Origin: Leguminivora glycinivorella
Lineage: Eukaryota; Arthropoda; Insecta; Lepidoptera; Tortricidae
Length of the DNA: 64,000 nt
Assembly: GCF_023078275.1 (NCBI RefSeq)
Contig: NC_062981.1
Span: 21,134,846 to 21,198,845, forward strand
Direction: 5' to 3'
Position 1 is the first letter of the stretch; the number at the start of each line of letters is the position of its first letter. Under the pieces are notes generated by a model. It was given only the letters and a program-made list of their open reading frames with translations. It made no database searches and was not told the DNA's origin. Below, piece after piece: positions 53,501-60,210 of the stretch. Made by a program: the position numbers and the translations under genes.

Positions 53501-54158
53501 GTATGGACCAACGAGAGTCCCAGATGCCCTCTAGGATCAATGACACTTTGTCTGCTTCTGGAATAGTACATGGTGATTTAACAAATAAAGCATTTTTACT
53601 GTAAATATATTCTGTGATAGTTTCAGTGTTCCGCAGTGTTCTCTTGGCCTGAAAAGTTATAAACTCAGCAAATGACATTTTCAAAGAAAATCTCTCACAC
53701 AATTTGGCTTTCCATTCTTGCCAGGTAGCTAAATTTTTACCTATGGCCTTATGCCAATCACTTGCCGGACCCCTAAGTCTCATCGATGCATTTACTAATG
53801 TTAAATTGTCTGCCCAATTTGCTAACTTCGAGATTCTTTCAACTTGTTTTACCCACTCAATTGCACTATCAGACCTGTTACCGCTGAAAAGGGATATTGC
53901 CTGACTTGTGTCTGTTGTTGAATATACTTGCAACGTTTGTTGTGTTGGACTTGTGATTTGTTGCAAAATCATGGATTGTGTTTGCAAAATTTGTAATAAA
54001 GTATTATCTGACATGGACGTACCTGGTGCTGAATTAACATTACCGTCATCCTTTTTAATTTGGTCGAGCTGTATTTGTAGGTTTTTGAGCTCGACTTCTT
54101 GGGACAACCTTTTTGTACGTTCTCTTTTATACTCCTCCAATATGCCATGTTCCTTTTT
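50514..54158 (-). CDS. gag-pol: Gypsy Gag-Pol polyprotein, interrupted at both ends
   Basis: Minus-strand frame of about 1,210 codons. In order: Gag body (SLFSGNRSDSAIEWVKQVER, about residues 85-105), one CCHC knuckle CYRCRMKGHVSYDC (about 278-291), protease with ALPDSGS near residue 360, reverse transcriptase with FKLDIYHAYHNI and the catalytic YFDDI (about 620-735), RNase H (VETDSSYQGIGACLLQ, NELEVTAVHWA, TTDS), and integrase with the HHCC zinc module (H-X3-H in HDDNGHLD..., CMTC) and the first two catalytic Asp (SSDH, YISDSAPCF). The 5' end runs into the MITE at 54,159. The 3' end leaves frame at a T/A run near 50,563, before the catalytic Glu. Confidence 0.92.
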   Translation of the reverse strand, partial: KKEHGILEEYKRERTKRLSQEVELKNLQIQLDQIKKDDGNVNSAPGTSMSDNTLLQILQTQSMILQQITSPTQQTLQVYSTTDTSQAISLFSGNRSDSAIEWVKQVERISKLANWADNLTLVNASMRLRGPASDWHKAIGKNLATWQEWKAKLCERFSLKMSFAEFITFQAKRTLRNTETITEYIYSKNALFVKSPCTIPEADKVSLILEGIWDSRWSIPLASHCCKDVDGLLCHAAALDNIRRIMPRDKFNKNETVSNTTEIQKYNKFIPKFNPQVDRKEDQFCYRCRMKGHVSYDCKMPSKTAIDTETSTSKANNNKFEHKYNKPQPSTSSTQKPNANLNQVSCIQEEAPNVTLIPVTINGSLKLHALPDSGSVLTIVDKDALPQDTEVYPWTKGAYKVAGNQLTPIGWISGRIEVGNIDYFMPQIAICHDLPVPMIIGKDWQFAVYARIIHDPDGKVCIITPTHTEYFPAYTRKENSIACCVSNNKPIQQVLLSNKQKVMDLVSEYDDIFKKDENDIGKFPDFKLEINLTSDKPVSCKPYRLPEPERVFLKETVETWLQQKICRLSNSPYAAPMFVVSQPFHDTTPYRPVVDYSKTINPITVLDTQPIERMEDIISTISQFIYKFKLDIYHAYHNICIREEDIFKTAVVTQDYHIEFLRVMFGLVGGPSIMSKVVKSTYGSLYEEGVRVYFDDITGGSNTIEEFIKTLKKVFQVTREKNLKLNKEKCIFIDTEIPLFGKIVGHLQEKTDPKRTAAVEQYQTLSSIKEIQSFLGFTGTFRRFIKNYAAIAQPLHNLLKKDKSQTIEEKQKCKNKNIKLTEEQQNAFLTLKKLVVTAPILTNFQQNAETIVETDSSYQGIGACLLQIQNGERKVIEYASRSLTDAETRYHINELEVTAVHWAIVSKFRIYLLGKEFTLTTDSYSTAYIINKAKLNRKFARYVIDLAPFNFTPVHRPGKQNVIADHLSRYPLSEVCLTVVSSNVEKLKLAQHKDPFIQQIKTKLAKDVTTQHLKQINDSFKMSEGILLHINHEELTNKEKIVVPQALRSSILKMAHDDNGHLDFSTTMNKIKSKYWWKSLRQDVKAYTAACMTCARTNRRTKLAYGKMGERPVPNTPMEVISSDHIVALPQTTSGNTYIFVHIDHATRYIFAKPACTLSAQSVMNTIEDDIIYVYGPPLTYISDSAPCFTSQSTQKFFKIWNTTRTNYALHGSE

Positions 54159-54699
54159 AGGGTTCCGTAGTCAACTAGGAACCCTTATAGTTTCGCCATG
54201 TCTGTCTGTCCGTCCGTCCGTCCGTCCGTCCGTCCGCGGATAATCTCAGTAACCGTTAGCACTAGAAAGCTCAAATTTGGTACCAATATGTATATCAATC
54301 ACGCCAACAAAGTGCAAAAATAAAAAATGGAAAAAAATGTTTTATTAGGGTACCTCCCCTACATGTAAAGTGGGGGCTGATATTTTTTTCATTCCAACCC
54401 CAACGTGTGATATATTGTTGGATAGGTATTTAAAAATGAATAAGGGTTTACTAAGATCGATTTTTGATAATATTAATATTTTCGGAAATAATCGCTCCTA
54501 AAGGAAAAAAAAGTGCGTCCCCCCCCCTCTAACTTTTGAACCATAAGTTTAAAAAATATGAAAAAAATCACAAAAGTAGAACTTTATAAAGACTTTCTAG
54601 GAAAATTGTTTTGAACTTTATAGGTTCAGTAGTTTTTGAGAAAAATACGGAAAACTACGGAACCCTACACTGAGCGTGGCCCGACACGCTCTTGGCCGG
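54159..54699 (-). mobile_element. (GTCY)n-bearing MITE, copy d, inserted in Gypsy gag
   Basis: Reverse-oriented copy with T runs on both sides (54,154-54,158 and 54,700-54,706). The gag reading resumes on the other side, so the insertion is younger than the Gypsy element. Confidence 0.9.
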
Positions 54700-54840
54700 T
54701 TTTTTTGATATGTTATCTTGATGAAACCGTGCCACTAATTCATCCTTGTTGCCAGTTACGGGCAGATATCTTGACTTGAGTTCTGATTTTAGCTGGTTAA
54801 CTGTGAAATCCTGTAAATCTTCCTCTTGCGTGCTATCCAT
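54700..54840 (-). CDS. gag: Gypsy Gag N-terminus with SAP-like motif
   Basis: From the ATG at 54,838-54,840 the frame reads MDSTQEEDLQDFTVNQLKSE, LKSRYLPVTGNKDELVARF and HQDNIS before the MITE. The L-X2-LK-X-ELK-X4-LPVTG-X-K-X-EL-X-RF pattern is that of a SAP motif, a helix-turn-helix fold that binds DNA or chromatin in host proteins. At the head of a Gag it may tether the particle or pre-integration complex to chromatin. The rest of Gag continues at 54,158. Confidence 0.75.
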
Positions 54841-54999
54841 TGTGATTACGCCGATGTTTTGTATTTAATGGAAATATTACGTATTCCTTGAATCTACAAC
54901 TGAATATGAAGCGTATATTCGAAAAAATATGAAAATAAACTATGATTAACGGTTTAACACTCTTGATTGAAATTATTTTCCGATTTCGTCCGCGCGCCA
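54841..54999 (-). promoter_or_regulatory. Gypsy leader and primer-binding site
   Basis: Directly next to the 5' LTR the minus strand reads TGGCGCGCGGACGAAATCGG. The TGG at the LTR boundary fits priming by a tRNA CCA end; I have not identified the tRNA. Confidence 0.6.
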
Positions 55000-55183
55000 T
55001 GTAAGAAGTGAAACAACGTTTTCGGCCATAATGATATATTTCTATTTCATCTTACGCTAACTTAATCCTATTTCTATCTCTTTCGTTCAGTCATTCATTC
55101 ATCCCTTTCTTTCTAATGTGTATTCAAGCATGCTGTCTCTTTCATTCAATACGTTTCGTTTTACACAGGTAATGCACCTTACA
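55000..55183 (-). repeat. Gypsy 5' LTR
   Basis: 184 bp, pair of 48,565-48,748 with one difference. At about 0.5 per cent divergence it is a young insertion. Confidence 0.9.
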
Positions 55184-55191
55184 TATATATA

Positions 55192-55353
55192 GGTGAAAAA
55201 CTTAAGAAAGTCACCTGTTGTATGTGTGAGTGACATGTTCGAATAGAGAACACATATTTAAAATTAGTAACACCACGTAACACAAACAAAACAAACGCCT
55301 ATTCGAACACGTCACTCACACATACAACGGGTGACATTCTTAAGTTTTTCACC
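55192..55353. mobile_element. 162-bp palindromic MITE, TA-flanked
   Basis: Starts GGTGAAAAACTTAAGAA and ends with its near-complement, with about 57-bp arms (TGTATGTGTGAGTGAC on one, GTCACTCACACATACA on the other). TA lies on both sides. Non-coding. Confidence 0.85.
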
Positions 55354-55355
55354 TA

Positions 55356-55737
55356 TTTTTTTTTACATAGGTATTGTAGAGTATGTTTAGCTTTGTCTTT
55401 GACTTTCTGGTTTCGTGTCTATGATTTAACAGATAAATAAATCATTCTTAGAAGCTAGTCATGGTTGTTGTTTATTTTAAATACTAATATCACAGGTATA
55501 TTAGCCGGGATGTTACATGCATTGTAGCCATTAGTCACGGGTATAAAACAAATGAAACTAGCCGTGAATCTTTAAAAACAAACAATTAATTAGTAATTTC
55601 TCTTACATTTTCTAGAAACAGTCGTAAATAGTCCTAAACATTAGTGTTCGTTCTTTCTAAGAGCGAAAGAGCCCGCATACGAGTACGTAAGCCGGCCATA
55701 GATTTATATATATTAAGCTAGATTGAGTTGTTAGGCC
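55356..55737. other. No gene recognised
   Basis: AT-rich; nothing identified. Confidence 0.4.
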
Positions 55738-56443
55738 AAAAAGTGTGTCCACATGAGTGGGTAAAGTTGGGGCTGGTATCCCTCTCGCACTTATTGCCAC
55801 TGTCAAAATCATTTGAATGACGTCATCACTGTCATAATTTGGGGATACCAGTCAATATTCAAAGTTACTACCAAATCTACTAATACCCAATTAATAGTAC
55901 ATTACGATACAAGTGCGTAAAAAAGGAAGTTCGAAACGAGTGGCGATAAATTAAAACACGACCGAAGGGAGTGTTTTAAATCGACACGAGTTACGAATTT
56001 CCTTTTCGCACGTGTATCGTACGACGTTTTTTAGTACAGATATGAGCCTCTGAAGTTTCGACCTGGCATATAATGAACCACTTCTCGCACTAGTGCGTAA
56101 AAAATCACCATCTGTACTGAAAAGGTTTTTTTTTAATTGCGCAAATCTTTGGTCTTATGGCTTCATAATAATGACTTACCAATTCGTTACAAGGTATTAA
56201 TAACTTTGCCTCGATATAATACAAAAATAATTTAAGAAGTTTATAAACTTAGTTATCATACAGGTAAAAATACTACTACTATAGTAATCTCTTTAACACT
56301 GGTCACACGTGCGAGAGGGACACCAGCCCCAACTTTGACCCTCTCATGTGGACACACTTTTACTAGTCTGACAAGAACGCCTTTCTGCGCTGGTGATAAA
56401 GTTCAATTTAGTATGACAAAAAAAGCGTGAGCTCAGTCCCTAT
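55738..56443 (-). repeat. Dispersed repeat F, copy 2, interrupted by repeat G
   Basis: Reverse-oriented copy of 2155-2636, including the inverted ends and the flank with GGGACTGAGCTCACGC-type sequence on the minus strand. The middle is split at 55,894 and 56,120 by repeat G. Confidence 0.75.
55895..56119. mobile_element. Repeat G, inserted in repeat F
   Basis: Starts TAGTACATTACGATAC and ends ATCTGTACTG with short inverted ends (TAGTACA/TGTACT). Comparison with repeat F copy 1 shows the uninterrupted join CCCAATTAA-AGGTTTTT. Interrupted relative at 43,297-43,760. Confidence 0.65.
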
Positions 56444-56617
56444 TGAAGGTCCATGAAGTCGGCCTAGCCGAAGTGACAATCGTGGACGTTACATGGTGAT
56501 TGCAACGCGGTCTGGCTCTGTCGCACCACTAACAAAAGAGCGATACGAGCTAGCTACGATACGCTTATAAATCGTAAGCGATTGTAGTGTTGACTAGGTA
56601 GAAATAAAACGTTCGAT
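56444..56617. other. No gene recognised
   Basis: No identifiable content; it leads into the rearranged LINE. Confidence 0.35.
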
Positions 56618-56740
56618 TCATTACGTTTGGTCTCCACTCCAGAACACGCTTGCTCCAGCGGTTATCGGTTCTGCGACATATGTGGCCAGCCCATTGCCAC
56701 TTCAACCTACTAACTTTCAGAGCTATGTCGATCACCTTGG
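56618..56740 (-). pseudogene. RTE-like LINE segment, inverted part
   Basis: The minus strand reads KVIDIALKVSRLKWQWAGHI, CRRTDNRWSKRVLEWRPN, the region just upstream of the C-terminus in RTE-like reverse transcriptases. The next segment of the same protein family is on the plus strand at about 56,757-56,919. Confidence 0.75.
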
Positions 56741-56756
56741 TTCTCTTCTTCTTGGT

Positions 56757-56919
56757 TCTTGGGCGTCTTGGTAAACGTAGTGTGGGACACCCTCTGGCTA
56801 GATGGCGGGATGATTTGCATAGGGGGGCCGGTGGAAACTGGATGCATAAAGCAGCAGACCGGGCTCTGTGGCGTACCTTGGGGGAGGCCTATGTCCAGCA
56901 GTGGACTGCAGCGGGCTGA
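56757..56919 (+). pseudogene. RTE-like LINE C-terminal segment
   Basis: The plus-strand frame reads LGRLGKRSVGHPLARWRDDL, HRGAGGNWMHKAADRALWR and TLGEAYVQQWTAAG before TGA and a TGATGATGA-type tail. This is the standard C-terminus of RTE-like LINEs. With the inverted segment at its left it forms a structure expected from twin priming. Confidence 0.8.
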
Positions 56920-56989
56920 TGATGATTACGTTTGGGCCACATCACTAATCCTAGTGATGGACGAAAAGAACAATGCCAAAGGGCGCGCA

Positions 56990-57600
56990 GCCCTTTTGAA
57001 CAAAGCTGCCTCTTGTAGCTAGCATAGAGAGCTGAGTGATGGACGGAGCGAGAGCGGATGCTTAAGCTGAGCGAGTGACAGAAAGATGATAAAGAACGCG
57101 TTGCCTTGGCTTTTGGAATATAGAACTGTCTCTTGCAGGTACCTCAGAGGAAAGAGACATGGACGGACTGAGAGCAGATGCATAAACGGACCGAATATCA
57201 AATAGTATTGTCGAAAAGAGAAACAGCAACTCTTGGCAACAAAGTTGCCTCTTGCAGGATAAGGGTGGCTAGCCGAATGGCACAATCGCTCACGAAACGC
57301 TCACGAAACGAAGCGCTAGTAGATATCTATCTCTATCGCGCTTGCGTATTGGCGCGACAGAGCCAGCGGCGTATCGCTTTCGTTTGGCGTCGGAGAAATG
57401 CCATTCGGCTACGGGGCAAGGACAGAGTGATAAGTGGACAGAAAGCGGAAGCATAAACTGAGCGAGCAACAGTAACAACAATGACATTTTGTACCTAGTC
57501 GTTTGAAACAAAGCTGGGTCTTGAATATAGAGAAGAAAACTTGGTTGGAATTGTTGGTACTGGCAGAGCGAGGGCGGATGCATAGGGTATAGGCGGTTTA
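56990..57600. repeat. Four degenerate tandem copies of a unit of about 120 bp
   Basis: AACAAAGCTGCCTCTTG-like starts lie at 56,997, 57,117, 57,237 and 57,507, and GACGGAGCGAGAGCGGATGC-like blocks follow each. Subtracting the 142-bp MITE restores a period of about 120-130 bp. Overlapping frames on both strands are not gene-like. Confidence 0.65.
57270..57411. mobile_element. 142-bp MITE with TAGCCGAATGGCA ends
   Basis: TAGCCGAATGGCA (57,270-57,282) and its exact complement TGCCATTCGGCTA (57,399-57,411) bound a GC-rich non-coding interior. It splits the third unit of the surrounding tandem repeat. Target duplication not evident. Confidence 0.75.
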
Positions 57601-57649
57601 TAGATTTAAAAACAATGCTAAAGTGCAGTGAGTATTAAAAAGGCATCTT

Positions 57650-57720
57650 CTGGGCTCACTCCATCGTAGGCCACGTCTTTGTCTTTGACTAGTCAGCGGC
57701 CAAGAGTAAGCCCATTTATA
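57650..57720 (-). repeat. Dispersed repeat I, copy 2
   Basis: Reverse-oriented match to about 2056-2120 (CACTCCATCGTAGGCCACGT, GGCCAAGAGTAAGCCC). Confidence 0.6.
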
Positions 57721-58025
57721 TTTGAAAAAAAAAATGCGGCATGGGTTATAGAAACTCCGCTAAAGCTCATCACTATGCGCTGAGCCGAGCCAGCTCGCTT
57801 TGAGCGTTGCTGAGCGCGCTCGAACAATGAGAACTTTGAGGCGCAAATAACTTTACAGCGCAAGATGCATAAATACCTAGCGTTTGTAGCGTTACGTGCT
57901 GCTCGGTGCATTTCAGCGGGCTTATGAACGTTAGTGTGGCGAGGGCCTAAATAGCTTTTAGATTTTTGATGTTTCTGAGAATGTTAATCGACTTTCGGTT
58001 CGATTATTGACTGAGGTATAACACG
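57721..58025. other. No gene recognised
   Basis: A short GC-richer patch at about 57,775-57,900; nothing identified. Confidence 0.4.
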
Positions 58026-58100
58026 TCGGTGGCAAACAAGCATAAGGTAAGCCTGATGTGAGCAGTCACCGTAACCTATGGACGCCTATGAGTTGCCAAC
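58026..58100 (-). repeat. LINE 3' UTR remnant
   Basis: Reverse complement of the 3' UTR at 10,392-10,475 (CACCGTAACCTATGGACGCC). Coding sequence is not attached. Confidence 0.6.
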
Positions 58101-58299
58101 TCTTTAAGACCTGTGCAAACGATTTTATTAAACTCTCATACTGTAGACCCTAGGGGAAACCTTGATAGGGAGCTCATTTCTCAGGCGAAATAACCTACTT
58201 CTAAATAATTAAATCGAAATTTTAATTGAAATATGTAAACTGTCTCCGAATAATGGGTAAAAAATCTATTTTAGCATTCTGAGAATAGTCCACGTTGGC

Positions 58300-58400
58300 T
58301 ATATAAATTCAATTCAATTCAAAATATTTTTATTCATGTAGGCCTAATTACAAGCTCTTATGAATAGTTCATTACATATATATTATGAATTTGGGCCATT
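58300..58400 (-). repeat. Retroposon 3' end (minus strand) with AATTC tail
   Basis: (AATTC)n at 58,306-58,320 followed by AAAATATTTTTATTCATGTA; read on the minus strand this is a body, a GAATAAAAATA signal and a pentanucleotide tail. Confidence 0.5.
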
Positions 58401-58405
58401 TTTTT

Positions 58406-58700
58406 CAAAGTTGTCCACCCCACTTTTTTTGTAACATGGGTATTTTTTACGCGATTAATACTCAGAATCGCGAGTTCTTTCGATCCTGATAGGAGAAAAA
58501 AAAATGTCCCAAGATTTCCATACATTTTTTCGAACCTTTCATTCCGTTACCGCCATACAAAATGTATGAAAAAATGGTAACGGAATGGAAAAACCTTGGG
58601 ACACTTTTTTTCTCCTATTAGAATTGAAAGAGCTCGCGATTCTGAGTGGAAACCACAGAAAAATTACCAAATAAAAAAAAAAGTGGAGTAAACAACTTTG
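58406..58700 (+). repeat. Palindromic element J, copy 2 (intact)
   Basis: CAAAGTTGTCCACC at the left and AACAACTTTG at the right, with inner inverted blocks (ATTCCGTTACC / GGTAACGGAAT) around the centre. It is the uninterrupted reference for copy 1 at 4740-5612. Confidence 0.75.
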
Positions 58701-58707
58701 AAAAAAA

Positions 58708-59263
58708 CCGGCCAAGAGCGTGTCGGGCCACGCTCAGTGTAGGGTTCCGTAGTTTTTCGTATTTTTCTCAAAAACTACTGAACCTATCAAGTTCAAAACA
58801 ATTTTCCTAGAAAGTCTTTACAAAGTTCTACTTTGGTGATTTTTTTCATATTTTTTAAACATATGGTTCAAAAGTTAGAGGGGGGGGGACGCACTTTTTT
58901 TTCCTTTAAGAGCGATTATTTCCGAAACTATTAATATTATCAAAAAATTATTTTAGTAAACCCTTATTCGTTTTTAAATACCTATCCAACAATATATCAC
59001 ACGTTGGGGTTGGAATGAAAAAAATATCAGCCCCCACTTTGCATGTAGGGGGGTACCCTAATAAAACATTTTTTCCCATTTTTTATTTTTGCACTTTGTT
59101 GGCGTGATTGATATACATATTGGTACCAAATTTCAGCTTTCTAGTGCTTACGGTTACTGAGATTATCCGCGGACGGACGGACGGACGGACGGACGGACGG
59201 ACGGACGGACGGACAGACAGACATGGCGAAACTATAAGGGTTCCTAGTTGACTACGGAACCCT
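58708..59263 (+). mobile_element. (GTCY)n-bearing MITE, copy e
   Basis: Same ends as the other copies; A runs at 58,701-58,707 and 59,264-59,268; a GGAC array at about 59,171-59,214. It inserted at the right end of element J copy 2. Confidence 0.85.
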
Positions 59264-59268
59264 AAAAA

Positions 59269-59529
59269 TGGCCCCTTTAGTAAATTTTGCTGGGACTCGA
59301 ACCCGGATCTACACTAGTTCTCACCTACACCAACCCCACGGTCATCATATGTTTCAATCTATTCGACATTGATGCAATTCGTATGTCCGCCATATGTTGT
59401 CACGTGCTGGCGATATATCAACGCTCCCTATCATCCTCGTCCCTACTGACCCTATAATTAAAGTGTTGTCTATTATTCCCCACCCTACCCTAACGGATTA
59501 CTTACATAGTAGACGAAACACATATAATA
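59269..59529. other. No gene recognised
   Basis: Contains ACTCGAACCCGGATC near 59,296, a box-B-like string on the minus strand, but no tRNA fold was found. Confidence 0.35.
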
Positions 59530-59724
59530 CTAGCTTTATCCCGCGGCTTCGCTCGCGTTAGATTTGAAAATTGCGGAATGTTCCATACAAACTTTCACCC
59601 CTCATTTTCCCCCAGGGAGGTGGGGGGTTAGAAAGAGACAAAAAGTAGCCTATGTCACTCTCCATCCCTTCAACTAACAAACATACAGACACAAACACTT
59701 TCCCATTTATAATATTAGTATGGA
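59530..59724 (-). mobile_element. Helitron-like non-autonomous element, copy 3
   Basis: On the minus strand it starts TCCATACTAATATTATAAAT and ends in CTAG, inserted between A and T. It differs from copies 1 and 2 in the middle (a GGGGGAAAATGAGGGG-type block) and keeps the same GCGAAGCCGCGGG 3' end. Confidence 0.75.
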
Positions 59725-59729
59725 TCATA

Positions 59730-59790
59730 CGCATGGCGTTAGCCCGGATTGCTAAAGACGCCGGTTCGAATCCGGCCTTCGCCACTAGTG
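59730..59790 (+). repeat. tRNA-derived SINE fragment
   Basis: GGCGTTAGCCCGG resembles a box A and GGTTCGAATCC is a perfect box B, spaced closer than in a tRNA. CCTTCGCCACTAGTGG follows, which I recognise from moth SINEs. A T10 run ends it. Confidence 0.5.
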
Positions 59791-59834
59791 GTGTCCGTCA
59801 TTTTTTTTTTAAGATATGACATGATGAAAGTCAT

Positions 59835-60005
59835 GTGACGAGAAAGGTATTACGATTGAATGTTGAAGGAAGTAATGGGAGAGGAAAACCGAGGAAAAGG
59901 TGGACGGACTGTGTGAGAGATGATATGAAACGAAAACAAGTGAATGATGAGATGACGGGTGACAGAGAGGTATGGAAGAGAAGGACATGTTGCGCCCCCA
60001 AATGA
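59835..60005 (+). pseudogene. RTE-like LINE C-terminal fragment
   Basis: The frame reads VTRKVLRLNVEGSNGRGKPR, KRWTDCVRDDMKRK, MTGDREVWKRRTCCAPK and stop. The GKPRKRW...D...WKRRTCC pattern is an RTE-like LINE C-terminus. The intact LINE at 60-64 kb begins (at its 3' end) about 20 bases beyond, so it probably inserted into or next to this remnant. Confidence 0.75.
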
Positions 60006-60045
60006 CTGGGATAAGGGCAGGCGAATGATTCAGATTCAGATTCAG

Positions 60046-60210
60046 ATTTTTTATTGATAAAATATGATATTTTACACGTCATTTTTTATAAGTAAGTATA
60101 AATACAATAATCTAAACTTAAGTAAATCAGTATTAGTACATTTCACATGATAAAAATATACATTATACAGTTTTATTATTAACTATTTATATGAATTATG
60201 AACTTTAATT
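60046..60210 (-). other. LINE 3' UTR
   Basis: AT-rich sequence between the ORF2 stop and the (AATCTG)n tail, with AATAAA on the minus strand close to the tail. Confidence 0.7.

Larger units (their letters stand above)
48565..55183 (-). mobile_element. Gypsy-type LTR retrotransposon, minus strand
   Basis: Two 184-bp LTRs (48,565-48,748 and 55,000-55,183) that differ at one position by eye, starting TGTAAG and ending CTTACA. Flanks are TATATA on both sides, so the target duplication is 4 or 6 bp. Coding order on the minus strand is Gag with SAP motif, protease, reverse transcriptase, RNase H, integrase. Two lesions: a MITE in gag (54,159-54,699) and a frameshift in integrase near 50,563. Confidence 0.93.

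Noticed and set aside
57019..57583. Minus-strand genes over the degenerate tandem repeat
   Set aside because: The frames change at each unit and across the MITE, with no domain or consistent composition.
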